Source: a bacterium 336/3
Lineage (GTDB): Bacteria; Bacteroidota; Bacteroidia; Cytophagales; Thermonemataceae
Length of the DNA stretch: 64,000 nucleotides
Reading direction: 5' to 3'
Assembly (NCBI GenBank): GCA_001281695.1
Contig: LJIE01000002.1
Span: 124,001-188,000 of the forward strand
Under the pieces are notes generated by a model. It did not search any database. It saw nothing but the letters and a program-made list of their open reading frames with translations, and was not told where the DNA came from. This document shows positions 45,124 through 54,483 of the stretch, piece by piece. Numbering within the stretch: the first letter of the stretch is position 1; each line of letters starts with the position of its first letter. The translations under genes and the position numbers were made by a program.

Positions 45124-46820
45124 CTAATGTCTTTTTTAAAGACTTGTTTTATTTCATCTTTCCTCAAAGCATTCAAACACATTTCTTTGGTTAGTCCTGC
45201 TTTTCGGGCTACAAGTACCCCAAACTGATGATATAAATATCCTTCTTTGTCGTGAGCATCAGCATTGATAGCAATTTTCACCCCTTTTTCAAGAGCTTTA
45301 TGCACCCAACGCCAATCCAAATCCAAACGCAAAGGATGAGCATTAATCTCAATAGCTACTCCATTTGCAGCACAAGCATCTATCATCTTGGGGATATTGA
45401 GAGGATAACCCTCTCTACGCAAAAGCAATCTACCCGTCGGATGCCCAACGATAGTTGTGTAAGGGTTTTCTATGGCTTTTATGATGCGTGCTGTGGCTCT
45501 TGCTTCATCCATTTGTAAATTAGCATGGATAGAAGCCACAATAAAATCGAAACTTTTAAGCACATCATTGCTATAATCCAAATCTCCATTACTCAAAATA
45601 TCAGATTCTATTCCTTTAAATATCTTAAAATCAGGATTCTGTTGATTTAGTTTTTCTATTTCAAGATGTTGGTCAGCTACTCGTTTCTCATCTAAGCCAC
45701 CTGCATAATACGCTGATTTAGAGTGGTCTGTTATTCCTAAATATTCAAAACCAAAAGCTTTGGCAGCTTTCGCCATTTCCTCTAGACTATGTTTGCCATC
45801 ACTGTAAGTAGAGTGAGCATGAAGGGTTCCTTTTAAATCTTTGGTTTCAATTAAAACTGGTGTTTGTGCGTATTCAAATTCCCACAAACCTTCACGAAGT
45901 TCGGGCTGTAAATAAGGCAAATCAAATTGTTTGTATATATCTTCTTCATTATCAAACACCTTACTTTGAGACACTTGTAATAAAGTTTGATTATTCTTCT
46001 TGTATGCTAAGTGTTTTGGATTTGCTGAAAGCAGAAATACAGTATTATAGAATTTTTGAGCATTTGCAATATTTACTTCTATTTTCAAAGTACTTTCTTT
46101 AAAAACACCTCTCCAAGTATAAATTCCACATTTTTCTTTATATGTTTCCAAAAAAGGACAAGCTTGCAAATACTCATGTAAAAGTTGTATTTGAGATGTT
46201 TGGACAACCACTTCCAATGTATTAATAATCTCTAAAGAGCGTCTGTACTCACCAACCCAAGACATTTTTTGGCATAAAGGGCTTGCTTTTAAGTACTGCT
46301 CCAACTCATGAGCATAAGGCAGAACATCTGCATATAAAAGTTTATCAGAATTTAACTTGATGAAAAGTAAACCATTTTTAATAGTCTCCTGAATTTTCTC
46401 GCCAAAACCTTTTATTTGAGCTATTTTGTCTGTCTCACATGCCTTAAAAAGCTCCTCAGGGCTTGTAATGTTGGCTTCTTGCCAAAGTGTCCGAACTCTT
46501 TTAGCACCAAGTCCTTTTATTTTTAAGATTTTTAGTAAACCCGAAGGTGTTTTTGCCAAAATATCTTCAAGCTCCTGAAATGTATTTTTTTCTATAATTT
46601 CGAGAATTTTTTCTGCAATACTTTTTCCTATGCCTTGTAGTTTTTGAATTTGCTCTTTGGGTAGTTTGGCTATCTCGTCTGTTACTTTTTCGAGTTTGAA
46701 AACAGCAGCATGATAGGAACGAATTTTAAATTCGTTTTCGTTATGGAGTTCTAAAAGCGTAGCGAAAGAAGACAAACAATCTGTTATATCCTCATTTGTA
46801 ATATTTAGTTGATTATTCAT
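45120..46820 (-). CDS. polX: PolX-type protein with degenerate polymerase site and intact PHP domain
   Basis: A 566-residue protein with HhH motifs (GIGKSIAEKILEII; GLGAKRVRTLW), a family X polymerase core (~150-310) and a C-terminal PHP phosphoesterase (~325-566). The PHP domain keeps its metal ligands: TLHAHSTYSDGKHS, GITDHSKSAYYAGGLDE, FKGIESDI, SIHANL, VGHPTGRLL, INADAHDKEG. In the polymerase core, GEYRRSLEIINTLEVVV has Thr201 and Glu203 where active PolX has the two Asp of GDID. The third acid lies in KIEVNIAN. Polymerisation is therefore probably lost, and a 3'-5' exonuclease or phosphoesterase role likely remains. Confidence 0.88.
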   Translation of the reverse strand: MNNQLNITNEDITDCLSSFATLLELHNENEFKIRSYHAAVFKLEKVTDEIAKLPKEQIQKLQGIGKSIAEKILEIIEKNTFQELEDILAKTPSGLLKILKIKGLGAKRVRTLWQEANITSPEELFKACETDKIAQIKGFGEKIQETIKNGLLFIKLNSDKLLYADVLPYAHELEQYLKASPLCQKMSWVGEYRRSLEIINTLEVVVQTSQIQLLHEYLQACPFLETYKEKCGIYTWRGVFKESTLKIEVNIANAQKFYNTVFLLSANPKHLAYKKNNQTLLQVSQSKVFDNEEDIYKQFDLPYLQPELREGLWEFEYAQTPVLIETKDLKGTLHAHSTYSDGKHSLEEMAKAAKAFGFEYLGITDHSKSAYYAGGLDEKRVADQHLEIEKLNQQNPDFKIFKGIESDILSNGDLDYSNDVLKSFDFIVASIHANLQMDEARATARIIKAIENPYTTIVGHPTGRLLLRREGYPLNIPKMIDACAANGVAIEINAHPLRLDLDWRWVHKALEKGVKIAINADAHDKEGYLYHQFGVLVARKAGLTKEMCLNALRKDEIKQVFKKDIR

Positions 46821-46827
46821 TGTTTTA

Positions 46828-46842
46828 AAACCTATAAGGTTT
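46828..46842. repeat. Short palindrome AAACCT-ATA-AGGTTT
   Basis: A perfect 6-bp inverted repeat lies just upstream of polX, with a related imperfect copy GAAACCTTATAGATTTC around 46882-46898. It could be a small dispersed palindrome or hairpin in the leader. Its function is unknown. Confidence 0.35.
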
Positions 46843-46902
46843 GTATAAGCAGATTTATAAATTGTTTTATTACTATTTTCCGAAACCTTATAGATTTCTT
46901 TA

Positions 46903-47598
46903 TTATGCTATCAATTCTTTTACTTTTTGAATCGTTTTTTCAGCACCTGCATAAACCTGAGAAATAGTTGCTTCCATCATGTAGCAAGGGCTTGTTACAA
47001 TTTTATTGGCTTTATCTACAAAAACATCATCAACACTTACCATCACTGCCAAATTCCCTGTTTGGTTAATGCCTCCACTAATTGCTGCAATATCATAAGG
47101 AGATTTATCAATGGTATTACCAATTGTAAGTTGTATACCTGCATTTATGCCTTCTAATGCTTTTGCAATCGTTGTAGGAGCCATACAAACTGCTCCAATA
47201 GGTTTCTTAGCATTATAAAAATCCTGAATTATTTTTTTTACACTTGGCAGAATTTCACCAGCAGGTCCTTCAAAAGCCCATTTGGTAAAATTTTTAGCTA
47301 CTCCAAAACCTCCAGGCATAATAAGAGCATCTAATTCCGTGATATTTACTTGTTCTATATCTATAATTGCCCCTCTGGCTATACGAGCTGCCTCTACAAG
47401 AACATTTCTTGCTTCAGGCATTTCTTCGCCTGTCAGGTGGTTTATTACATGATGTTGATTGATATTGGGTGCTATACAAACAGCCTCTATATTCATTTTA
47501 TCTATTGCCAAAAGTACACTGACTGCCTCGTGTATTTCAGAACCATCATATACACCACAACCAGAAAATAATACACCAAATTTTAATCTCTTTTCCAT
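46903..47598 (-). CDS. elbB: ElbB-type DJ-1/PfpI family glyoxalase
   Basis: A 231-residue DJ-1/PfpI superfamily protein close to ElbB, once linked to early isoprenoid synthesis and shown to have glyoxalase III activity. KFGVLFSGCGVYDGSEIHEA, ITELDALIMPGGFGVAKN and the nucleophile elbow PIGAVCMAPTTIAK (Cys) are typical. Length fits (E. coli 217). It is monocistronic. The physiological substrate is uncertain. Confidence 0.9.
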   Translation of the reverse strand: MEKRLKFGVLFSGCGVYDGSEIHEAVSVLLAIDKMNIEAVCIAPNINQHHVINHLTGEEMPEARNVLVEAARIARGAIIDIEQVNITELDALIMPGGFGVAKNFTKWAFEGPAGEILPSVKKIIQDFYNAKKPIGAVCMAPTTIAKALEGINAGIQLTIGNTIDKSPYDIAAISGGINQTGNLAVMVSVDDVFVDKANKIVTSPCYMMEATISQVYAGAEKTIQKVKELIA

Positions 47599-47666
47599 AA
47601 TAGTTTAAGATTTATACACGCCAAGATAGCAAAAAGCCTTATGAAAGGCAAAACCTCATTTATATT

Positions 47667-48248
47667 TTATCTGAGCCTACCAAATACAATATTCCCCTCA
47701 AATGCTACATAAGATTGCAATCCATTTATATTAGAATTAACTGCTATTTCCAAGCCTATCTCTTTTGAGAACAGAAAATCTATACTTACTCTTGTTTTTA
47801 GACCTATTCCATTTCTAATTCTATAATCTGTCACTTTATATCCATTTCCCCCTAAAAAACCTCCACCAGAATAATACTCGAATAAAGGTGTTTTAAAATG
47901 CACCCATGAAGCTCCTAATTCTGTTCCAAAACGAATAGTTGGATGGTTGATAGGGATTTTTTTTATACAACTAACAGATACAAAACTTGAATATTGCCTG
48001 ACTTTGTTATTTCCATTAAAAAGTGGCTGCCACAGAGGTATGGGTGTATATTTATAAGAAGAATTTTGAATTCCACCACTAATATTTAATCCATTATTTT
48101 TACTAAAAAAATAGGCTATATTCATACCACTACCCGAAGCAATTGAAAAGCCTCCATAGAGTATTCTTTTTTTAATAAGTATAGAGTCTTGAGCTTTTGC
48201 AGAAATACTCAAGAAACTCAATACAATCAAAATCAATCTTATTTTCAT
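47667..48248 (-). CDS. Small outer-membrane beta-barrel protein, unknown
   Basis: A 193-residue exported protein with a signal ending ISAKAQ (~20) and alternating hydrophobic strands (RILYGGFSIASGSGMNIAY, GLNISGGIQNSSYKY, ending VAFEGNIVFGRLR). A terminal aromatic or charged strand fits an 8-stranded outer-membrane barrel. No function is recognisable. Confidence 0.6.
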   Translation of the reverse strand: MKIRLILIVLSFLSISAKAQDSILIKKRILYGGFSIASGSGMNIAYFFSKNNGLNISGGIQNSSYKYTPIPLWQPLFNGNNKVRQYSSFVSVSCIKKIPINHPTIRFGTELGASWVHFKTPLFEYYSGGGFLGGNGYKVTDYRIRNGIGLKTRVSIDFLFSKEIGLEIAVNSNINGLQSYVAFEGNIVFGRLR

Positions 48249-48324
48249 AAAAAAATGGTTTATAATTTATAGCTCTACCATAAATCATAAACCAAATTAA
48301 AAACAAAAAATATATTTCACAATC

Positions 48325-49371
48325 TTAATCCATCAAGAAAGGATAATCTTGTTGCACATAAATATCTGTAAATGCCTCTTTTGCATCTGGATATGGAGAG
48401 TTTTCGGCAAACTCTACAGAATCTTCTACTTCTGCCATAAGTCTTGCTTCTATTGCTTCCAAGTCTGCTTCTGTAGCATATTTTTTCTTGAGAATGGTTG
48501 CTCTTACCTGCTCAATCGGATCAAGAGCTTTGTATGCTTCCAATTCTTCTTTTGTACGATATTTGGCTGGGTCAGACATTGAGTGTCCACGATAACGGTA
48601 TGTTCTGAATTCCAACAAAGTAGGTCCATTTCCACTTCTCGCTCTTTCTGCTGCTCTTTCTACTGCCAAATGAACTTCTTCTACATTCATAGCATCTACA
48701 GGCTCAGAAGGCATATCATAGCTTTCACCCAATTGGTATAATTCTGTTACATTAGAAGTACGCCCAACAGATGTACCCATTGCATAACCATTGTTTTCAA
48801 TAACAAAAATTACAGGCAATTGCCACAACATAGCCATATTAAAGGCTTCGTGAAGAGCTCCTTGTCTGGTTGCTCCATCACCCATGTAACAAATACAAAG
48901 ATTTTTAGTTTTGTTATATTTTTCTGCGAAAGCTAATCCAGCCCCCAAAGGAATTTGTCCACCTACAATTCCGTGTCCACCTACAAAATTAACTGCTTTA
49001 TCAAAAATATGCATAGAGCCTCCCTTACCTTTTGAGCAACCTGTTGCTTTTGCAAAAAGCTCCGCCATCACAGCTCTTGAAGTTGTGCCTAACGCCAATG
49101 GATGTCCGTGGTCTCTATATGCAGTAATCCATTTATCATCTTTGGTAAGAGCAGAAGCAGCACCTACTGCACAAGCCTCTTGCCCTATGTACAAGTGGCA
49201 AAAGCCTTTGATTTTCTGTCTTCCATATAATTGTCCAGCCTTTTCTTCAAAACGACGGATTAAAAGCATCTTTTCAAACCAAAAGAGATAAGTTTCTTTA
49301 GAAAATTCTCTTTTGTTAGAAGTCTCCTTTTTAGAAGTCTTTTGTGTTGTAGAAGTTTTTGCCTTTGCCAT
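48325..49371 (-). CDS. pdhA: Pyruvate dehydrogenase E1 component, alpha subunit
   Basis: A 348-residue thiamine-diphosphate enzyme subunit. FCHLYIGQEACAVGAASAL, ITAYRDHGHPLALG, GKGGSMHIFDKAVNFVGGHG and the ThDP motif CYMGDGATRQGALHEAFNMA are seen, and the phosphorylation-loop-like YRYRGHSMSDPAKYRTKEE follows. The Ser/Thr/Lys-rich N-terminus (~1-25) is a low-complexity extension. The E1 beta and E2 genes are not adjacent. Branched-chain 2-oxoacid E1 is less likely given the close PdhA match. Confidence 0.93.
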   Translation of the reverse strand: MAKAKTSTTQKTSKKETSNKREFSKETYLFWFEKMLLIRRFEEKAGQLYGRQKIKGFCHLYIGQEACAVGAASALTKDDKWITAYRDHGHPLALGTTSRAVMAELFAKATGCSKGKGGSMHIFDKAVNFVGGHGIVGGQIPLGAGLAFAEKYNKTKNLCICYMGDGATRQGALHEAFNMAMLWQLPVIFVIENNGYAMGTSVGRTSNVTELYQLGESYDMPSEPVDAMNVEEVHLAVERAAERARSGNGPTLLEFRTYRYRGHSMSDPAKYRTKEELEAYKALDPIEQVRATILKKKYATEADLEAIEARLMAEVEDSVEFAENSPYPDAKEAFTDIYVQQDYPFLMD

Positions 49372-49473
49372 ATTTTTTATTGATTACAATTCACTATACT
49401 GACATTTATTTTATTTGAGTATAAAAACTGATTCGCAAATATTATATCTTATTACTCTAATCTTATCTTAATT

Positions 49474-50388
49474 TTACCATTCACCAATTTCTAACTCATG
49501 GTAAGTAGTATTGCCTAGTCTGTGTTTTTCTGCCAATATTTCCATCATACCATCTTTTAAACCTAAACCTGGTACAATAATTTCTTTAATTTTAGCCCAT
49601 TTCATGACAGAAAGATATACATTAGAGGCTGGCGTAATAATATCTGCTCTGTCAGGGTTCAACTCCCATTCATTTATCAGCTCCTCCAAAGAGTATTTAC
49701 TTAATGTTTCTAAGACTTCTTCTATATCTTTGGTGGTCAAAGATTTACTTTTTCTTTTAGAAAGTTCTAAAATTTTATTAATGTTTCCACCTATTCCTAC
49801 TGCTGTAAGTTTAGGTACAGCATCTTTGATATTTTTTTCTACCCAGTTTTGCATTTCTTTCCAAACTTTTTCAGGAACAGCTTTTTCAAGCAACCTTACT
49901 GAGCCTATCTCAAATGACTTAGAAAACAATGCTTTTTTCTGTGAAAACAAAGTAACTTCTGTGCTTCCTCCACCTACATCAATATGCAAATAATTTCTAT
50001 CATCCAAAACTCTTAATAAGCCTTTATTCACTACTTCACTTTCTTCATCACCCGAAATGATTTGTAAATCCATTCCAAGTTCCTCTTTTACCTTTTTAGC
50101 TATTTCTTCTCCATTTTTTGCTTCTCTCATAGCTGAAGTCGCCATCATCAGATAATCATCAACTTCATGTAAATCTATGAGTAACTTATAAGCATGCAAT
50201 AACTTTAGTATTTGCTCTTCTTTTTCTGCACTGATTTTTTCTTCGTTAAATACTTCTAATCCTAGTCGTAGTGGAAAACGAACATACTCTATCTTTTTGA
50301 AAGAAATACTGTCCTTGTGTTGAAGAACACTACTAATCTGCATTCTTGCAGCGTTGGAGCCAATATCTATAGCAGCAAATTTCATCAA
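49474..50388 (-). CDS. Ppx/GppA-family phosphatase
   Basis: A 304-residue member of the ASKHA-fold exopolyphosphatase/guanosine pentaphosphatase family. AAIDIGSNAARMQISS is phosphate loop 1, MATSAMREAKNGEEI lies in the interdomain region, HIDVGGGSTEVTLF is phosphate loop 2, and AVGIGGNINKILEL is near the end of the core. It lacks the extra C-terminal domains of the ~510-residue proteobacterial enzymes. It could act on polyphosphate or pppGpp; the sequence does not decide. Confidence 0.9.
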   Translation of the reverse strand: MMKFAAIDIGSNAARMQISSVLQHKDSISFKKIEYVRFPLRLGLEVFNEEKISAEKEEQILKLLHAYKLLIDLHEVDDYLMMATSAMREAKNGEEIAKKVKEELGMDLQIISGDEESEVVNKGLLRVLDDRNYLHIDVGGGSTEVTLFSQKKALFSKSFEIGSVRLLEKAVPEKVWKEMQNWVEKNIKDAVPKLTAVGIGGNINKILELSKRKSKSLTTKDIEEVLETLSKYSLEELINEWELNPDRADIITPASNVYLSVMKWAKIKEIIVPGLGLKDGMMEILAEKHRLGNTTYHELEIGEW

Positions 50389-50561
50389 AGCGTTTTTGCA
50401 AACATAACCTTACAAACTAAGATTTGCAAATAAATTTATTTTTCAAAAAACTACTATTTTTCTATTTGAGTCAGTCACTACCAGCTTTGTATTCAAAGTT
50501 ATCAAAACTATCAATCTTGAAATTAAAAATCCAAAGCTTTTTAATTTGTATTTTTTTAATC

Positions 50562-52538
50562 TTAAAAATCTCTTAACTCCTGCAATTCTTTTCCAAAACC
50601 ACCTGAAAGTATCGGGAAGCGACACCAAGTTTTTGGATCAAGGTTTTTGTCATCCAAATGAAAACTTGGAGCATAACGTTCTCTTTTCCATTGGTTTCTG
50701 CACCAAAGTTTAAAGAATTTTTCTACCCAAGCTTTTAATTGTAATCTGTCTGTTTGTGGGTACTTTTGTTCTAAAAGTAGCAGGCACTCAATTGGAGAAC
50801 GTTTATCTCGGATAGCATACTCCTCTATATCATCCAAAATATTATATGGCATCAAATCACTTTCATCTGTTTGCATAGAGCTTTTAGGACGCAACTCTGC
50901 TGTAGGTTGTTGCTTATTCACATAACTGAGTGCAGAAATCGTGTATTTTTCACCAACTCCTTGGCTTTCAAGCCAACGAAGCCAATAACGCAGATATTCT
51001 TTGTCAATACCAGCAATAGGTGAAAGCCCTCCAGAAGTATCTCCATCCATAGTGGCATAACCCACAGCCGCCTCCGAACGATTGGATGTAGAAAGAAGCA
51101 AAGCATTTTTAAGATTTGCAAAAAACCAAATGCCTGGAGCTCTCACTCTTGCTTGTATATTTTGTAAAGCAATATCATCTGTTTCCCAACTTAGTTTTCT
51201 CCCCATTGCTACCTCAATAATTCTGTGATATTCTTTCACCAAATTATCAATATTTAGGTTATGGAATTCAGCTTTGAGAGCTGTAGCCAATTCTTTTGCT
51301 GCTGTAAATGTAACATCTCCACTATTTTCTGTTGCTTGGTATGCTGTTGTAATAAGCCTTTGAGCTACTTCGTCAGCATTTTTTAAGTTTTCTATGCCTT
51401 TGATATAGCCAATTTTCTTGATAAATCCTTCCCAACCTAATTCTGCAATGGCAAAATCTATGAGCATTCTACACAAACAAGTAATTGCAGAAGAGTCCGC
51501 TCCTCCACTCAAAGAAATCACAAAACCACTGGAATAACTTTTTCGCATATAATCAAAAAGCCCTAACATCATGGCTCTTGCGAATTCTTCTTCTTTAATA
51601 CACTTGCTATGCTCCCAAACAGCTTCTTGTGGCAAGTTGGGTTGTGGTAAAATTTCAGGAAAATCAAAATCTACTTCTATACAGTTCCCAAAATCGTCAA
51701 GAGCTTCAAAATTATGCATTTGTATTTGAGAAAGGCGTGTAAGATTTATATCTATCACTGCCGTTGTAATATCTGCATCTTTAAAAGAAAGTCTTTCGCC
51801 AATTGCCAACAAAGTTCCATTGTTAGCAATTAAAGCCCCACCATCATAAATAGCTCTACCTGCTTCGTTTCCAAGCAAATTTGAATATACATAACTCACC
51901 CCAAAAGCTCTTGAGCCTTCCAAAACAAAGCGTTTACGAACTTCTATTTTACCAAAAGCAAAATGACTTGCACTCGGATTTAAAATTAAATCTATGCCAT
52001 AATGATACAAAGCCCGCCCAGGGCGATTAGCCACCCAAGCATCTTCGCAAATTTCAAAACCAACCTTTACACCACCTACATTAAAATATAAATCCCCAAC
52101 TTTATACTCTTTGTTATCTATCTTGATAGTAGTTGAGCCTTTTTGAGTCCATGCCGTAAACCAACGAGGTTCATAATGAATACCATTACCCGCTAAAAAT
52201 TTCTTTGCTACAAAGCCCAAAATTTCTCCATTTGCCATTAAGCAAGCACAATTGAACAATTTATTTTGTACCAAAAGAGGCAAACCAACCGAAACTACCA
52301 TATTACGAGTATAAGGAGCTATCTTTAAGAGATATTCAAGGGCTTTTTCATGGGTATTGTTTGCATAAAAAGCATCTTCACAACCATAACCAGTAATACA
52401 AAGTTCTGGAAGACAAAGAATTGAAACTTGCTCTTTTCTTCCTTGTTCTATGGCTTCTATGATGTTTTGGAAATTGCGTTCCCAATCTAAAGGAGTCTGA
52501 TTTAGCACACCAGCTCCTACTTTAATGAGTTGAAGCAT
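50562..52538 (-). CDS. nadE: Glutamine-dependent NAD+ synthetase
   Basis: A 658-residue two-domain enzyme that amidates NaAD to NAD. The N-terminal nitrilase domain (~1-280) supplies ammonia from glutamine, with LCLPELCITGYG (Glu) and GFEICEDAWVANRPGRALY (catalytic Cys). The synthetase domain has the PP-loop ISLSGGADSSAITCLCRML, then YATMDGDTSGGLSPIAGIDK. It resembles the long NadE of actinobacteria and Bacteroidota. pncB and pnuC lie nearby, forming a loose NAD cluster. Confidence 0.94.
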   Translation of the reverse strand: MLQLIKVGAGVLNQTPLDWERNFQNIIEAIEQGRKEQVSILCLPELCITGYGCEDAFYANNTHEKALEYLLKIAPYTRNMVVSVGLPLLVQNKLFNCACLMANGEILGFVAKKFLAGNGIHYEPRWFTAWTQKGSTTIKIDNKEYKVGDLYFNVGGVKVGFEICEDAWVANRPGRALYHYGIDLILNPSASHFAFGKIEVRKRFVLEGSRAFGVSYVYSNLLGNEAGRAIYDGGALIANNGTLLAIGERLSFKDADITTAVIDINLTRLSQIQMHNFEALDDFGNCIEVDFDFPEILPQPNLPQEAVWEHSKCIKEEEFARAMMLGLFDYMRKSYSSGFVISLSGGADSSAITCLCRMLIDFAIAELGWEGFIKKIGYIKGIENLKNADEVAQRLITTAYQATENSGDVTFTAAKELATALKAEFHNLNIDNLVKEYHRIIEVAMGRKLSWETDDIALQNIQARVRAPGIWFFANLKNALLLSTSNRSEAAVGYATMDGDTSGGLSPIAGIDKEYLRYWLRWLESQGVGEKYTISALSYVNKQQPTAELRPKSSMQTDESDLMPYNILDDIEEYAIRDKRSPIECLLLLEQKYPQTDRLQLKAWVEKFFKLWCRNQWKRERYAPSFHLDDKNLDPKTWCRFPILSGGFGKELQELRDF

Positions 52539-52678
52539 AATTTTTCAATCAATAATATTTTTAGAGAAATCCAAGTTGAATTGTATTGCGTATGTATGTT
52601 ATCTATTTGTAAAAATAGATAAATAAGTTTCAGAAACAAATGTTTTAATTTTTTGTTATTTAGTTAGATATATCACTT

Positions 52679-53245
52679 ATGAAAAACAGTTTTTTAATTA
52701 GTTTTGCTTGGTTAATTTTCCTCTCAGCATGTGGGCAAAACACTCCCAAACAAACACAGGCACAAAAACAGCAAGATCTAATGTCTTGTGGAAAACCTCT
52801 TGAAAATCAAACAAATGTTGCAAATATGGAATTCACTATCAAAAAATCGGAAGAAGAATGGAAAAAAAGTCTCACTGAAGAGCAATATAGGGTTTTGAGA
52901 CTGAAAGGTACAGAAAGGTCTTTTACAGGCAAACTTTACAAAAACAAAGAGAAAGGTATTTATACTTGTGCTGCCTGTGGTAATGAATTATTTAAGTCAG
53001 ATACTAAATTTGAATCTGGAACAGGTTGGCCTAGTTATTTTGATGTTTTACCTAAATCTGTTGTAACCTCTACAGATGTATCTCATGGTATGGTTCGCAC
53101 AGAAGTAATGTGTGCCAAATGTGGTGGGCATTTAGGGCATGTATTTGATGATGGACCCAACCCTACTGGTATGCGTTATTGTATCAATTCTGTATCTATG
53201 GATTTCAAAAAAGAAGAAGATAATAAGAAAACAGAAGATAAGTAA
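52679..53245 (+). CDS. msrB: Lipoprotein peptide-methionine (R)-S-oxide reductase
   Basis: A 188-residue MsrB with a lipoprotein signal (LSACGQ, Cys18), so it acts on oxidised proteins in the envelope. The zinc cysteines are in [11 protein letters not shown] and [28 protein letters not shown] binds substrate, and [11 protein letters not shown] has the catalytic Cys. An MsrA partner is not in the window. It precedes pnuC by about 50 bp, but a promoter box lies between them. Confidence 0.92.
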   Translation: MKNSFLISFAWLIFLSACGQNTPKQTQAQKQQDLMSCGKPLENQTNVANMEFTIKKSEEEWKKSLTEEQYRVLRLKGTERSFTGKLYKNKEKGIYTCAACGNELFKSDTKFESGTGWPSYFDVLPKSVVTSTDVSHGMVRTEVMCAKCGGHLGHVFDDGPNPTGMRYCINSVSMDFKKEEDNKKTEDK

Positions 53246-53260
53246 TCTATTATTTTTTAG

Positions 53261-53268
53261 TAGTTTTG
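53261..53268 (+). promoter_or_regulatory. -7 box of the pnuC gene
   Basis: TAGTTTTG followed by CACC matches TAnnTTTG. The start would be near 53274, giving a ~24-nt leader before the TTG at 53298. No convincing -33 element is present. Confidence 0.45.
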
Positions 53269-53297
53269 CACCAAAACACTATTAAATTCTTACTACA

Positions 53298-53909
53298 TTG
53301 ACCATAGAAAGTCTAATCCTTTGGTTAAAGGAAAATTACATAGAAATTTTAGGTTTCATAACCAGTCTTATTTGTGTATGGCTCAATATCAGAGCCAACA
53401 TTTGGGGCTGGTTTTGGGCTATTATATCATCTGCTATTTCAGCCGTTTTTTTCTATAAACTCCAACTTTTTGGAGATATGAACCTCCAGTTTTTCTTTAT
53501 TGTAGCTTCCATATATGGTTGGTATGAGTGGAAATTTGGGGAAAAAGATAAAACCACACAAAAACTAACCATTACATTTCTTCCTAATTATTTTATTGTA
53601 TGGGTAAGCATAGCAAGTGTTGCATGTTTTGGGGTTGTTTTTCTGGTTCTTAAACAGCTGAAAGGAGATTTTTTATTGATGGATGCCATTACAACTACTC
53701 TTAGTATTGTAGCCACATGGCTCATGGCTCGTAAATATGTAGAAAACTGGATTCTTTGGATAATCGCTGATGTCTTGTATGTGGGCATGTATTTTCAGAA
53801 GGAAGCCTATTTATATACACTTTTATATGCTATTTTTTTAGCAATGGCAACCAAAGGCTTTATAGATTGGCGGAAAAAGAGTTTTTTAGAAGCTAAAGTA
53901 TTAGCATAG
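53298..53909 (+). CDS. pnuC: PnuC-family vitamin transporter, probably nicotinamide riboside
   Basis: A 203-residue transporter with seven to eight membrane helices. The start is a TTG; no better ATG exists upstream. NIRANIWGWFWAIISSAISA, FFIVASIYGWYEWKFG and RKYVENWILWIIADVLYVGM are characteristic of PnuC. In Bacteroidota, PnuC relatives can also carry thiamine (PnuT), but here no thiamine genes or TPP riboswitch are near. The neighbours nadE and pncB favour nicotinamide riboside. That substrate choice is inference. Confidence 0.88.
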   Translation: MTIESLILWLKENYIEILGFITSLICVWLNIRANIWGWFWAIISSAISAVFFYKLQLFGDMNLQFFFIVASIYGWYEWKFGEKDKTTQKLTITFLPNYFIVWVSIASVACFGVVFLVLKQLKGDFLLMDAITTTLSIVATWLMARKYVENWILWIIADVLYVGMYFQKEAYLYTLLYAIFLAMATKGFIDWRKKSFLEAKVLA

Positions 53910-53912
53910 ATT

Positions 53913-54467
53913 TTATTCTTCTAAATCTATCACTCCTCCAGAAACAATAAATTTCATGATATCTGCTCCATCTGCTTGCAATAGAGTTACGAATTTTTTT
54001 TCTACAATGTATAAGTTTCCTGAAAAATTATAAGAATGAGGCACATATACAGCTACATTTCCCTCTCCTATACCCAATTCTCCTAAATCTTCTTGTGTCA
54101 AGAAACCTAATCTTTTCAGATTAGAGTCTTGAGAAAGTTGTACCAAAACAGGTTTGTCAAATTTTTTCTTCTCTCCTACAAAGGCTGAAGTCAAATCTTT
54201 GATAGATGAATAAATGAATCGCACAAATGGCAATTTTTCTAAAATTGTATCAAAAAATTGTAAAATAGGTCTTGTAAGCCATGCTGAGCCCAAATATCCT
54301 AAAATAGTTGTGCCTCCTAAAACAATTACCAAACCTAAACCAGGGATAGGTAAATGCGGAAAAAGCGTATCTACCCACGTAAAAATAGAATATAAACTAT
54401 ATATTGTAATGCTTGCTGGAGCTACAAATAGTAAGCCCCTGAAAAAATAGCGTAAAAAATATTTCAT
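53913..54467 (-). CDS. DUF502 family membrane protein
   Basis: A 184-residue protein with two membrane helices (~8-30 and ~43-65), then a soluble domain. PASITIYSLYSIFTWVDTLF, IPGLGLVIVLGGTTILGYLG, KLPFVRFIYSSIKDLTSAFV and VAVYVPHSYNFSGNLYIVEK are the DUF502 hallmarks. The function is unknown in the family. It lies 16 bp after pncB on the same strand, so the two are likely co-transcribed, and it ends 3 bp from the convergent pnuC stop. Confidence 0.88.
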   Translation of the reverse strand: MKYFLRYFFRGLLFVAPASITIYSLYSIFTWVDTLFPHLPIPGLGLVIVLGGTTILGYLGSAWLTRPILQFFDTILEKLPFVRFIYSSIKDLTSAFVGEKKKFDKPVLVQLSQDSNLKRLGFLTQEDLGELGIGEGNVAVYVPHSYNFSGNLYIVEKKFVTLLQADGADIMKFIVSGGVIDLEE

Positions 54468-54483
54468 GTATGTTTTTTGAGTT

